DNA of 41,338 nt from a virus, in the IMG/VR virus record IMGVR_UViG_3300027911_000029, positions 1 through 41,338 of that record; one strand, given 5' to 3'. Below are positions 1 to 7,519 of this stretch, piece after piece (the stretch's first letter is position 1; every line of letters starts with the position of its first letter). The notes under the pieces were generated by a model that was given only the letters and a program-made list of their open reading frames with translations, made no database searches and was not told where the DNA came from. A program made the translations under genes and the position numbers.

Positions 1-840
1 GGCTGCAGCGGTGCTCGCTGCTTTCACTGCGACCGGTCCGGTGGTTCCATCGGTGAGGGCTTCATAGAGCGGGTTGGTCGCACCCGTGGAGGCGCCGCCG
101 ACCTGGTTCACGTTGACGCTCTGGTTCGCGGGCAGCGCGACGGAATCAGGAGTCACCAGCAGCTTCGTCATGCTGGCGATACCTTGCACCGTCACCACAT
201 TCGCATCGGCCGTCCCCGCCGTGCCGGCACCTTTCACGGGCAACGTCGATTGATTGGAAGCGACCACGACCGGCGCGGAATTGGCCATCGTGGCCTGACC
301 GTTTGCATTGCCACCGGCACAGCCGGTCTTGCAGTCCACGTTCACATAACCAGATCCGTCGACGGGAGAGGTCACGTTCACATTCGCGGCCGCGCCCGAC
401 GCAGTCGCCGGGTTCTCGGTATATCCGCGCACCGTGAACGTGACCGAACCGGTGTTGCTGAAGGTGTAGCTCAGCTGCGCGCGCACGTTCTCAGTCGCCG
501 TCGGCGTGGTGTAGGTGCCGGTGCTCGAGCAACTCTGCGAGCCGACGATCGAGCCGGTCGAAAAGCTTGCGCCGGGCAGCGTGGAGCCATCGAGCGTAAA
601 CGTGCAGCCCGAGGCCGTTCCATTCACCACCCAGTTGACGGTGAAGAACTGCAGGCCGGTGACGTTGCCGATTGCGAGTGAGGTTGTGCCGGCGGTGACG
701 GCCGGCCAGGTGATCGCGGCCTGAAACGGCTCGCCAGCGACAAATGAGAGTTGGCTCTGCGCTTCGCTGCCGGGAACGAGGCACAGCAGAAAGAACAGCA
801 AGAACCCGATGGGCAGAAAAAGGCGATCGTGTTTTTTCAT
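1..840 (-). CDS. 5' part of a large secreted repeat-containing virion-operon protein (runs off the window start)
   Basis: The frame is open from an ATG at 838-840 to base 1 (280 codons, no stop), preceded by an AAGGAAC ribosome site. Residues 1-29 form a clear sec signal peptide: two Lys, a long Leu/Phe core, then PGSEAQ. A beta-rich region with many Thr/Ser and a few Cys follows. From about residue 235 come copies of a module built on ANQSVNVNQVGG, the same module seen in the gene entering the window at 41338. It directly follows the head-tail joining gene (22-nt gap). I infer that this is the amino half of the protein encoded at 39853-41338 in a circular genome. The function is unknown; a surface, adhesion or tail-associated role is plausible. 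Confidence 0.75.
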   Translation of the reverse strand, partial: MKKHDRLFLPIGFLLFFLLCLVPGSEAQSQLSFVAGEPFQAAITWPAVTAGTTSLAIGNVTGLQFFTVNWVVNGTASGCTFTLDGSTLPGASFSTGSIVGSQSCSSTGTYTTPTATENVRAQLSYTFSNTGSVTFTVRGYTENPATASGAAANVNVTSPVDGSGYVNVDCKTGCAGGNANGQATMANSAPVVVASNQSTLPVKGAGTAGTADANVVTVQGIASMTKLLVTPDSVALPANQSVNVNQVGGASTGATNPLYEALTDGTTGPVAVKAASTAAA

Positions 841-863
841 GAGAAGTTCCTTTGCGAAAGAAG

Positions 864-1247
864 TTACGAAGCGCTGCCGGCGTTCTGGTTAATTTCGAAG
901 GCCATGATGCGCAACTCGACGTGGCGTTCGTCGGGATCCTCGATGTCCGCGATCTGAAACGTTCGCAACGTGCCGAAGTCGTACATGCCGATCGTCATGC
1001 TCTCAAGCAACCCCGGCCGATAGGGCACGGTGACCAGGTGACTGACGCGCTGCGCGATCTGCTGCGCCTTGTCGAGTTCCTGGCCGCTCAGCGCGCGCAC
1101 CGATGCCCAGGAATCGCGGTAAGGATCGCCTCCGGTTCCGGCAGTCGGATTCGCGGGGTTGTAGAACGTGATCCAGCGGAACATCGCGCCTGGGCTGGTG
1201 TACTGGCCAGGCCCAGGCGCACGCCCACTCAGTCGAGGCAGCGGCAT
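864..1247 (-). CDS. Head-tail joining (head closure) protein
   Basis: A 127-residue protein of the head-tail adaptor family (Phage_H_T_join; SPP1 gp16 / HK97 gp7-like). It shows the family pattern: an RWITFYNP strand near residue 22, DSWASVRALSGQELDKAQQI at about 43-62, a hydrophobic VPYRPGL strand, and the late DPDERHVELRIMAFE strand that ends most members. Such proteins close the portal channel after packaging and form the interface to the tail. One base separates its ATG from the upstream stop at 1249, and it lies two genes downstream of the connector, the usual position. Length matches the family. Confidence 0.85.
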   Translation of the reverse strand: MPLPRLSGRAPGPGQYTSPGAMFRWITFYNPANPTAGTGGDPYRDSWASVRALSGQELDKAQQIAQRVSHLVTVPYRPGLLESMTIGMYDFGTLRTFQIADIEDPDERHVELRIMAFEINQNAGSAS

Positions 1248-1248
1248 G

Positions 1249-1686
1249 CTAGTTGTATTGCACGATCGCGAATTTCACCGCAGCGTTGCTGCAGGTCATG
1301 TTGATGGTTTGCGTCCCGGTGATCCAGCCGGTTTGGTACTTCATCTGGACGGCAGCGATCGCACCGGCGGCGACGGAATAGTTGGTCAGCGAGGTATCGG
1401 TTCGACCGAGTTGGTCGGCGACACTGGTCACGGTGACGGTGTAGGCGCTGCCGCCGGTGTTGTTGATGAAGACGATCTCGCGGCCGGTCGACGCAAAGGA
1501 GTTGCCGTTGACCGAGTCGCAAGCCGTAAAGGTCACCGCGAGCTGGCCCGCGGTGACAGCCACGTTGTTGATCACCAGTGTCTGGGTGCTCAACAAGGTG
1601 GGGGTGGCGAATGCGGCCGTCGCGCACAGCAGCACGATCGCGAAGGCAGCGGTGAATTTACGAAAGGGCGAGTTTGTCGTCTTCAT
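1249..1686 (-). CDS. Small secreted beta-rich protein in the virion operon
   Basis: A 145-residue protein starting at an ATG with a strong AGGAG site. Residues 1-28 look like a classical signal peptide (MKTTNSPFRK, hydrophobic core, ATAAFA before TP). The mature part resembles a small phage structural family with the elements GREIVFINNTGG, YTVTVTSVAD, a Gly/Ala-rich turn and a late VKFAIVQ strand. I know relatives of this domain near head genes, where a decoration role is usually assumed, but the signal peptide is unexpected for a protein assembled in the cytoplasm. It sits between connector and head closure genes, so it is expressed with the virion. Function unproven. Confidence 0.7.
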   Translation of the reverse strand: MKTTNSPFRKFTAAFAIVLLCATAAFATPTLLSTQTLVINNVAVTAGQLAVTFTACDSVNGNSFASTGREIVFINNTGGSAYTVTVTSVADQLGRTDTSLTNYSVAAGAIAAVQMKYQTGWITGTQTINMTCSNAAVKFAIVQYN

Positions 1687-1704
1687 TGGGTGAGTTCTCC
1701 TGGC

Positions 1705-2607
1705 TTAGCCTCGAGTCGAGGCCAGAATGTTGATCTTCCAGCGATAGAGCAGCCGCTCAAGCGCGGGATTCTTTGCGATGGTTCCTGCAAACGAAACTTC
1801 GCGGTTAAAGTAAGCGTCTGAAATCAGCAGCAGCATGGCCTGGCGCATCGCCGCGGGCGTTGCCGTGCCGTCGTCGCCATAGCCGGCGACGAAGTGAATT
1901 TCCACCGCGTTGGGAACGTAGAGCACTGGCGGCCACGTCTGCCCTGGATTGGGGAAGATGCGCGGTGGGCAGGTGACGGCGTCATAGACAAAGTCGCCGG
2001 CCGGCGCGAGATCCCGATTCGTCCAGGTCAGCGCGTTATCGGCGGTGGTGCCGCCCACGGTCAGATTCCACGTGGGCACCGCCGCGCCCGAGGGGCAGGT
2101 GCCGTCCTCGTTCGCTTTCGTCTCGTCGACCGCAGTCACTTCCTCGAGGTTGCCATTCGCATCCTGAATCTGATCGCCGATCTGGTAGTTCGTGTTGGCC
2201 TGCCAGGGCACGGGCGCCGGCAGCAGCGAGAGCCGTTGCTGCGTTTGCGAGTCGACGTAGCCGATGGAGGTGACGGAGCGCAGCGGCGCGCGCAGCAGCT
2301 TGATCATCTGCGAGCTGTTCCACAGTCCAACCGAGTACCGCGGGAGCGCATCGTAGCTGGGAATGTAGGCCATCCGGCTCATCGCCGAGTCGACGAAGTA
2401 GGGGAAGAAATCGAGGGTCTGCAGATAGCCCTTGTTCACCAGCGATCGCCCGGTGTAGCCCTCAACCTCTTCACGCGCGCCCTGGATGAGCAGCTTGATC
2501 AGAGTGTCGTCAGCGCTGACGCCGGCGGGCACCTTCAGATAGTTCTTCACGTCGGCCAGCAGCAGCGGCTCCGCGTCGGGCGCGATCTCTTCGATGATGT
2601 AAGCCAT
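1705..2607 (-). CDS. Head-tail connector (gp6-like) with an inserted module
   Basis: A 300-residue protein of the HK97 gp6 / phiE125 gp8 connector type. The N-terminus (residues 10-55) has the family helices: PLLLADVKNYLKVP, then DDTLIKLLIQGAREEVEGYT. The C-terminus (about 230-290) has VEIHFVAGYGDDGTATPAAM followed by an ISDAYFNRE helix. Family members are usually 100-200 residues. The excess is an insertion at about 133-200 (DNA about 1990-2211) with W-A-N-x-x-Y, a PTWN turn and a TTADNALTWTN end, a module that recurs in three other structural positions here. Connectors form the ring below the portal. Its ATG abuts the stop of the upstream gene at 2608. Confidence 0.82.
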   Translation of the reverse strand: MAYIIEEIAPDAEPLLLADVKNYLKVPAGVSADDTLIKLLIQGAREEVEGYTGRSLVNKGYLQTLDFFPYFVDSAMSRMAYIPSYDALPRYSVGLWNSSQMIKLLRAPLRSVTSIGYVDSQTQQRLSLLPAPVPWQANTNYQIGDQIQDANGNLEEVTAVDETKANEDGTCPSGAAVPTWNLTVGGTTADNALTWTNRDLAPAGDFVYDAVTCPPRIFPNPGQTWPPVLYVPNAVEIHFVAGYGDDGTATPAAMRQAMLLLISDAYFNREVSFAGTIAKNPALERLLYRWKINILASTRG

Positions 2608-5600
2608 TTAAGGGATGACGGTGGTGACTTCGTTCGAGTACGGGCTCTGCTGCGCGCCGACCTGCGCGGTGACGACGTAGTAGTACTGACCGCCGCTGAC
2701 CGAGAGGTCCTGAAAAGTTTGTGCGTTCCCATCGAGCGTCTGAATCGCCACATAAGGCCCGCCACTCACAAGGCCGCGGTAAACAATTTGTGAGGTCACT
2801 CCGACGGTCGGAGACTTGCGCCAGATCAGTGTGGCCGCGCCTTCGGTGCCCAGCACGCTCAGGAACGTGGGCGAGGAGATGCCGGCGGCCGAAGTAGTCT
2901 GCACCTGGTTGGAATAGCCGCCTTCGGCCGTCGCACTCAGCGCGCTCACCGCATAAAAATAGGTTTGCGCCTCGATGACGCTGCAGTCGGTGTAAGTCTC
3001 AGTCGCCGATGGCAGGGGCGTGAGCAGCGTTCCCAGAAACTCGCCGCCCACTTGCGAGCGATAAAGGTTCTGCCCGACGGTGGTGGTGCTGGGCGAAACT
3101 CGCCACACCAGCACCGAGCAGCCGGCCTGCTGCGTGACGCGCAGCCAGATCGGCGGCGCCGGCAGTTTGCTGCCGGTGCGGTTCAGCGAATCAGAGGTCA
3201 CCAGGGCATCAACCAGAAAGACTGGATTGCCCGCAGGAGTCACCGCCGCCAGCGCATCGGACGTAACCAGGCTCTCGCCAAAGTTGCGTGAGCCGGTGAA
3301 CTGCCGCAGCAGCGCATCGCCGGTGATGAGTGTCTCGCTGAGCGTGGTGAAGTTGCCCAGGCCTCCGATGGATAGCGAGTCGGCCGCGGCCAGGCTTTCG
3401 CCGGCGGCGCGCATCGCAGTGAACTGCCGCGTCAGCGAGTCGCTGGTGACAAGAGTTTCCGGTAGCGCGACGTGATGCGGCGAAACGTCGACCAGGCTGT
3501 CGCCAACGCTCAGACTTTCGGCCAGCGCGAGCGAGCCGGTGTGCTGGCGAGCGAGCGCGTCGCTGGTGGTCAGGTTCTCGCTCAGGACCTGCGCATGGGT
3601 AAACTGCCGCGCGATCGCATCGCCGACCGTCAGGCTTTCAGTGAAGACTTGCTGGTGTTTCGAGTTCACGCTCAGGGCATCGCTGCTGATCACGCTGTCG
3701 GCGAGACTGCGAAAGGCAGCGAACTGGCGGCCCAGTGCGTCTGAGGAAGCGACGCTATCGGACAGTGTTCGAGTGTGCGGCGACACGGTGGTCAGCGTGT
3801 CGAGCGTGATCAGGGTTTCGGCCAGGGCTTTCGCGCCGGCATATTGCCGGGCGATCGCGTCGCTCGTTGTCAGCGTCTCGCTCAGCGCCTGGGCATGCGT
3901 GAAGTGGCGTGCGATCGCATCGCTGGCGACGAGACTTTCGGTCAGGCCGATGTAGGGCACGAAATTGATACTCACGGCGTCGCCGGTCACCAGGCTCTCA
4001 CTCGGGTTACGAAAGGCGGTGAACTGGCGCGCCAGCGCATCGCTGGTGGTCAGCACCTGGCTGAGAGATCTCGATGCCACCATCTGACGCGCCAGCGCGT
4101 CGCTGGTGGTCAGTGACTCGCTCAGCGCTCGCGAAGCTGCGAAACTGCGCGCCAGGGCGTCGCTGGTGATGACGCTCTCGTTCAGGCTGGGCGTGTGGTC
4201 CACGTAGTTGGCGACCAGAGCGTCGCTGGTGCCGAAGGTATCGAGCCGGAAGCGGGAGGCGGAATACTGGCGCACCAGCACGTCGCTCGTGCCCAAGGTG
4301 TCAGCAGGGAAAAGGAATCCCGTGAACTGCCGCGCGATGGCGTCGCTGGTGCTCAGGTTTTCGGTCATTTGCCGGTTATAGACGGAGTCGGTGTCGATGC
4401 TGTCGCTGGTGCTCAGGCTCTCAGTTAAATTCGCGGCGTGGCCGCTGGTCCGCATGGCCGTGATCACCGAAACGTAGCTGGCAGCGTAAGCCGCGCAGGG
4501 CAGGTAGTTCGGATCGAAGGCGCAGAGCCAATCCTGGTTGTAAAGCTCGAGGTGCGTCGCGCCGATCTGCTTCATCAGGGGCACAAAATTAGTAAGCGAG
4601 CCGGTCTGGCTTTGCTGCGATCCCGCGGTGCACTGCGTCTGATCGCCGAGCGTGGTTTCCTGCGGGCAGCTCGCCGCCAGCGTCTGAAATTCATGCACGC
4701 CGGCGGTAGGGAAGTGGTGAAAGAGATAGCACTCGTTGCCGTCGCAATAGTTGCCGCCAGTTGAGGCGGTTCCACCATCGGCGAACCCGAAGGCGTTGAA
4801 TGCGATGGTGTCGTTCTGGGTCAGGCCCTGGCTGCCGAAACCGCCGCCATTCCCAGCCCCCCAGAAGCCTGCGGCATAGTCTGCTTCCGCATCGGCCCAG
4901 TCGTAGCCGATGACGCAGGAGGAAACCGCGGGAACGCAGGTTCCGTCGACACCGGCCATCAGCGGATAGGTGTTCGCCTGGTGTCCCATCGTCGAAAATT
5001 CGTGAGTGTAGAGAGCTGAGGCGTAATTGGTGATCGTGGTTTTGATCTGCGCGGTGCTCTTCGAGAAGTAGGTCTTCCACAGATTGATGCAGTGCGGGAA
5101 AACTTCGCCGCCCTGAAAAACGCCGATGCGCTGATACAAAATTTGCGGGTGGTAGGGCTGCGCCGCGAGGTACTGAATCGCCTGATCCTGAAACGCTTCC
5201 CATGCGGTGCTGTAGGGAATCGAAGGCGTCCAGGGATAGCCCGTCGTGTCGGTGTTGGTGTCGGACGTGGCCACATAGACGACGTCGGTGCCGACCAATC
5301 CATCGCCGGGATAAGTCGCGCCCTCGCCCGAACTCGAGCAGAAGGCCACCGGCATCACCGTGGTCGAGAGCGAGGTCGCGTAGGTCTTCGAGAAGACGTA
5401 GCACGGCGTGTGTTTGTTCGGCCCTGGACCGGCGCTGATCCCCGAGAAAATCACTCCCACCTTCGCGGTGGCCGGAAAATTCGAGTCGCTCAGAATCCCC
5501 GTGATGGCGGTGTTCATCGACGAGAAGTCGTAAGTCGCATGCGCCGTGCAGCCGGCATTGCTTGTCTCCAGGTCGGACCAGTTGAAGAGAATGGTCACGC

Positions 5601-5976
5601 CGTCGAACTGGCCGCTGGCGTAGACGTAGAGACTCACGTCGTCCTGGCATTGCTTGATGTTCGACGTGCCCTGCTCGGTGAATGTGGCGCCGCCCCAGCT
5701 CGTCGTCGAGCCGGATCCGGTGCTGAATGTCGGCTGCGATCCCGATCCTGTCGTGCCGGCCGTCGTCGCCTTGTAGAAATGCCCGTTCGTCGGACTGGGC
5801 ACAACCCACGCTTTCAGCGGATAGAGAGTGCTGGCTGCGACTGTGGGCGTGGTGAGCCCGCAGTTGATCTGCGACGTCGGCGGACCGAAGTCGAGCGCCT
5901 TGATCTGCGCGATGCTCGCTCCTGACGAGAGCAGCACCGCGCAGAAGGCAGCGAAGATGAGCGCGAGTCGACGCAC
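2608..5976 (-). CDS. Giant secreted protein: glycosidase-like domain, 21 x 20-residue repeats, two FN3-like domains
   Basis: An 1122-residue protein starting with GTG six bases after the previous stop, so translation is probably coupled. Residues 1-23 are a signal peptide (MRRLALIFAAFCAVLLSSGA, cut near SIAQ). About residues 25-95 contain the PTNGHFYKATTAG / GGATFTEQGTS module. Residues 100-500 look like a TIM-barrel glycoside-hydrolase-like domain: FDGVTILFNWSDLE near the start and GATHLELYNQDWL near the end. Residues about 512-942 are 21 tandem copies of ESLTTSDALARQF-x(7), and 942-1122 are two fibronectin-III-like domains. The architecture suggests a cell-surface or tail-surface adhesin or enzyme acting on glycans. 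Catalytic residues were not identified with certainty. It is the largest gene in the window. Confidence 0.7.
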   Translation of the reverse strand: MRRLALIFAAFCAVLLSSGASIAQIKALDFGPPTSQINCGLTTPTVAASTLYPLKAWVVPSPTNGHFYKATTAGTTGSGSQPTFSTGSGSTTSWGGATFTEQGTSNIKQCQDDVSLYVYASGQFDGVTILFNWSDLETSNAGCTAHATYDFSSMNTAITGILSDSNFPATAKVGVIFSGISAGPGPNKHTPCYVFSKTYATSLSTTVMPVAFCSSSGEGATYPGDGLVGTDVVYVATSDTNTDTTGYPWTPSIPYSTAWEAFQDQAIQYLAAQPYHPQILYQRIGVFQGGEVFPHCINLWKTYFSKSTAQIKTTITNYASALYTHEFSTMGHQANTYPLMAGVDGTCVPAVSSCVIGYDWADAEADYAAGFWGAGNGGGFGSQGLTQNDTIAFNAFGFADGGTASTGGNYCDGNECYLFHHFPTAGVHEFQTLAASCPQETTLGDQTQCTAGSQQSQTGSLTNFVPLMKQIGATHLELYNQDWLCAFDPNYLPCAAYAASYVSVITAMRTSGHAANLTESLSTSDSIDTDSVYNRQMTENLSTSDAIARQFTGFLFPADTLGTSDVLVRQYSASRFRLDTFGTSDALVANYVDHTPSLNESVITSDALARSFAASRALSESLTTSDALARQMVASRSLSQVLTTSDALARQFTAFRNPSESLVTGDAVSINFVPYIGLTESLVASDAIARHFTHAQALSETLTTSDAIARQYAGAKALAETLITLDTLTTVSPHTRTLSDSVASSDALGRQFAAFRSLADSVISSDALSVNSKHQQVFTESLTVGDAIARQFTHAQVLSENLTTSDALARQHTGSLALAESLSVGDSLVDVSPHHVALPETLVTSDSLTRQFTAMRAAGESLAAADSLSIGGLGNFTTLSETLITGDALLRQFTGSRNFGESLVTSDALAAVTPAGNPVFLVDALVTSDSLNRTGSKLPAPPIWLRVTQQAGCSVLVWRVSPSTTTVGQNLYRSQVGGEFLGTLLTPLPSATETYTDCSVIEAQTYFYAVSALSATAEGGYSNQVQTTSAAGISSPTFLSVLGTEGAATLIWRKSPTVGVTSQIVYRGLVSGGPYVAIQTLDGNAQTFQDLSVSGGQYYYVVTAQVGAQQSPYSNEVTTVIP
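3150..4440 (-). repeat. 21 tandem 60-bp repeats encoding ESLxTSDALARQF units
   Basis: Inside the 1122-residue protein, about 1.29 kb of DNA repeats with a 60-62 bp period. Each unit encodes a ~20-residue peptide with near-invariant S/G-D-A/S-L/I and a more variable second half. Copies vary at synonymous and non-synonymous positions, so the array is not freshly expanded. Similar ESL/SDS repeats occur in large microbial surface adhesins. Their regular length suggests a beta-strand solenoid or stalk holding the N-terminal domain away from a surface. Confidence 0.85.
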
Positions 5977-5982
5977 GCGGAA

Positions 5983-6522
5983 TTAAATGCTGATGGTCCA
6001 CGTGATGGTAAGGGTGTCGGTGTTGGCCAGGTTCACCTGCGTAAACTGCGCCTCGAAGACCATGGTGCCGGAACTCGAGGCGTTGAACATGCCCGCCTTC
6101 TGCACCGACTGCGAAGCCGTCGCCGTCCAGGTATGCGAGACCGTCCAGGTGGCCGTGGCGTTCGTGTGAGCGTAGGTTCCCTGGGCGCGGGCGCAGCCGT
6201 TGGTGGTGATTTCGCTGGCCAGCGTGCAGGTGGAAGATCCAGCCGCACAATCGCCGGCAGCAGGCGCCGTCGAGTCGTTGGTCAGGGCGATGTAATTCAC
6301 CGTGGCCGGAGGCGCGGAGGTGTTACCCATGGCGCTGGCTTGCCAGTCGGCGCCGCCGGTGGTGCGCAGGTTGTGAATCTCGTTGTCGTAGAAGACCGTT
6401 CCGTCGGCATGTTGGCCGACGATGTGAACGTTGACTTCGCGCGTGAGGTGAACTTCGGCGGTTTGAGCGATTGCGCTGACTGCGAACAGCAGCGCGGCGA
6501 GCAGTCCGAATATCTTTTTCAT
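5983..6522 (-). CDS. Secreted/structural beta-protein of a phage-associated family
   Basis: A 179-residue protein with a textbook signal peptide (MKKIFGLLAALLFAVSAIA before QT). The mature part resembles a domain frequent in phage structural clusters: EIHNLRTTGGADWQASAMG at about 48-66, NYIALTNDS at about 76-84, CARAQGTYAHTNATATWTV in the middle, VQKAGMFNAS, and a final LTITWTISI strand. The order of these short conserved strands is recognisable even where function is not. Four Cys in the mature part could form disulfides outside the cytoplasm. The ATG follows AAAGGAATCGCTCCC. It lies upstream of the giant repeat protein and may share its destination. Confidence 0.7.
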   Translation of the reverse strand: MKKIFGLLAALLFAVSAIAQTAEVHLTREVNVHIVGQHADGTVFYDNEIHNLRTTGGADWQASAMGNTSAPPATVNYIALTNDSTAPAAGDCAAGSSTCTLASEITTNGCARAQGTYAHTNATATWTVSHTWTATASQSVQKAGMFNASSSGTMVFEAQFTQVNLANTDTLTITWTISI

Positions 6523-6548
6523 GGGAGCGATTCCTTTTGCTGTGAGAT

Positions 6549-6752
6549 TTACTTGCGCGAGAAGCGCGATTTTTTCTGGGGCTCTTGCGCGGGCGCGACG
6601 GCACGCTCGCCGGCCGCGGCTACGGCCATGCTTTCGACCGCATTCGATTTCACTTCTTCGGCCGTGCCGCCGAGGATCATGGCGCGCGCCACTGCGGGCA
6701 CCATGTCGGTGACCTGGCCGGTTTCCTTGATGCGGACACGCATCATCTGCAT
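6549..6752 (-). CDS. Small head-module protein (67 aa)
   Basis: The start chosen is the ATG at 6750-6752 behind AAAGGAAG. The longer open frame upstream lacks a ribosome site and crosses the intergenic space. The peptide begins MQMMRVRIKETGQVTDMVPA, continues with an Ala-rich helix containing GGTAEEV, and ends in a basic KKSRFSRK tail. Short proteins of this look occur between capsid and connector genes in many siphoviruses, but no function is established that I can name. The basic tail could contact DNA or a capsid protein. Confidence 0.7.
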   Translation of the reverse strand: MQMMRVRIKETGQVTDMVPAVARAMILGGTAEEVKSNAVESMAVAAAGERAVAPAQEPQKKSRFSRK

Positions 6753-6874
6753 AAACTGACTTCCTTTCGTGAAAGACTCGCCGAGAGCCGCGCGCACGGT
6801 TGCGCGAGTGAGGGGTTGTATTTGTGACACGCGGCCCTCAGCGCCTGGGTAGATCGGCCTAACTAAAGATCGGC
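6753..6874 (-). other. Short intergenic gap in the head operon
   Basis: These 122 bases hold the ribosome site of the 67-residue gene (AAAGGAAG just upstream of 6752). I see no convincing stem-loop with a T-run and no further gene. It may contain a processing site or weak promoter that adjusts expression of the downstream structural genes. Confidence 0.3.
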
Positions 6875-7429
6875 CTAGCTGATGGTGACGCCGCTCGACT
6901 GGATCGGCAGCCACTTGCCATTGCGGGCGACAAACGTGACGAAGCTGCCCTGCGTGCCGTTGAAAGTTGCCAGGTGATGCGAGGGCGTGATCACGTTGGC
7001 CGCGGTGGTCACGGTGTGAGCGTGGCCGCCGTTGTCGACGATCGTGATCTCGAGGCCATCGTTGCCGCCAGCCGACGGTGCGCCCGCCACCGGAGTGGCC
7101 AGAGTGGTGGCGTCGACGCCGGCAGTCTCAATAAAGCTGGTGCCGCAGATCGGAGTGCTGGTCGCAGCCGAGAGCCCTGGCGGAAGATTCAGTACGCCGC
7201 CGCCTCCGGTGATGACGTCGGTGGTTCCGGTGAGCACTTCGAACTGGAACGGCAGATTGCTGCTCTGCCCGACGATGGTGTCGAAATCGGGCGAAGCAGC
7301 CGCCACCATCGGACCGGGCGATTGCGCGGTGATGGTGGTACCAAAGAGCGCGAAGCCGGCGGCCAGCGCGGCTATCGCAAGAAAGCCGAGGGCGTGCCCT
7401 CCGCTGAGAAGTAACAAAGCGATGTGCAT
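6875..7429 (-). CDS. Probable capsid decoration-type protein with hydrophobic N-terminus
   Basis: A 184-residue protein encoded just after the major capsid gene, the usual site of a head decoration or cement gene. Residues 1-36 are a hydrophobic leader (MHIALLLLSGGHALGFLAIA, then an Ala/Gly-rich stretch ending TTITAQS) that looks like a signal peptide or membrane anchor. The C-terminal half (about 125-184) has DGLEITIVDNGGHAHTVTTA, FNGTQGSFVTFVARNGKW and a short final strand, a motif set seen in many phage coat-associated proteins. A GGAG site precedes the ATG. If the leader is functional, the protein would leave the cytoplasm, which conflicts with capsid decoration. Confidence 0.65.
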   Translation of the reverse strand: MHIALLLLSGGHALGFLAIAALAAGFALFGTTITAQSPGPMVAAASPDFDTIVGQSSNLPFQFEVLTGTTDVITGGGGVLNLPPGLSAATSTPICGTSFIETAGVDATTLATPVAGAPSAGGNDGLEITIVDNGGHAHTVTTAANVITPSHHLATFNGTQGSFVTFVARNGKWLPIQSSGVTIS

Positions 7430-7519
7430 GGGATTCTCCTTCGGAAATTGGGGTGTGCGGAAATCTTCGGAAAGCGTGCCCGCCGCGGCATTCCAGCCGC
7501 GGCGAGCGCGCCGGGTTAA

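Noticed and set aside
3080-4764. Plus-strand frames antisense to the giant repeat protein
   Set aside because: Their repetitiveness copies the 60-bp repeats; no ribosome site and antisense to a long conserved frame.
4691-6250. 519-codon minus-strand frame rich in Arg/His
   Set aside because: Wrong-frame shadow of the genes at 2608-5976 and 5983-6522, with typical GC-rich antisense-like composition and crossing a real gene boundary.
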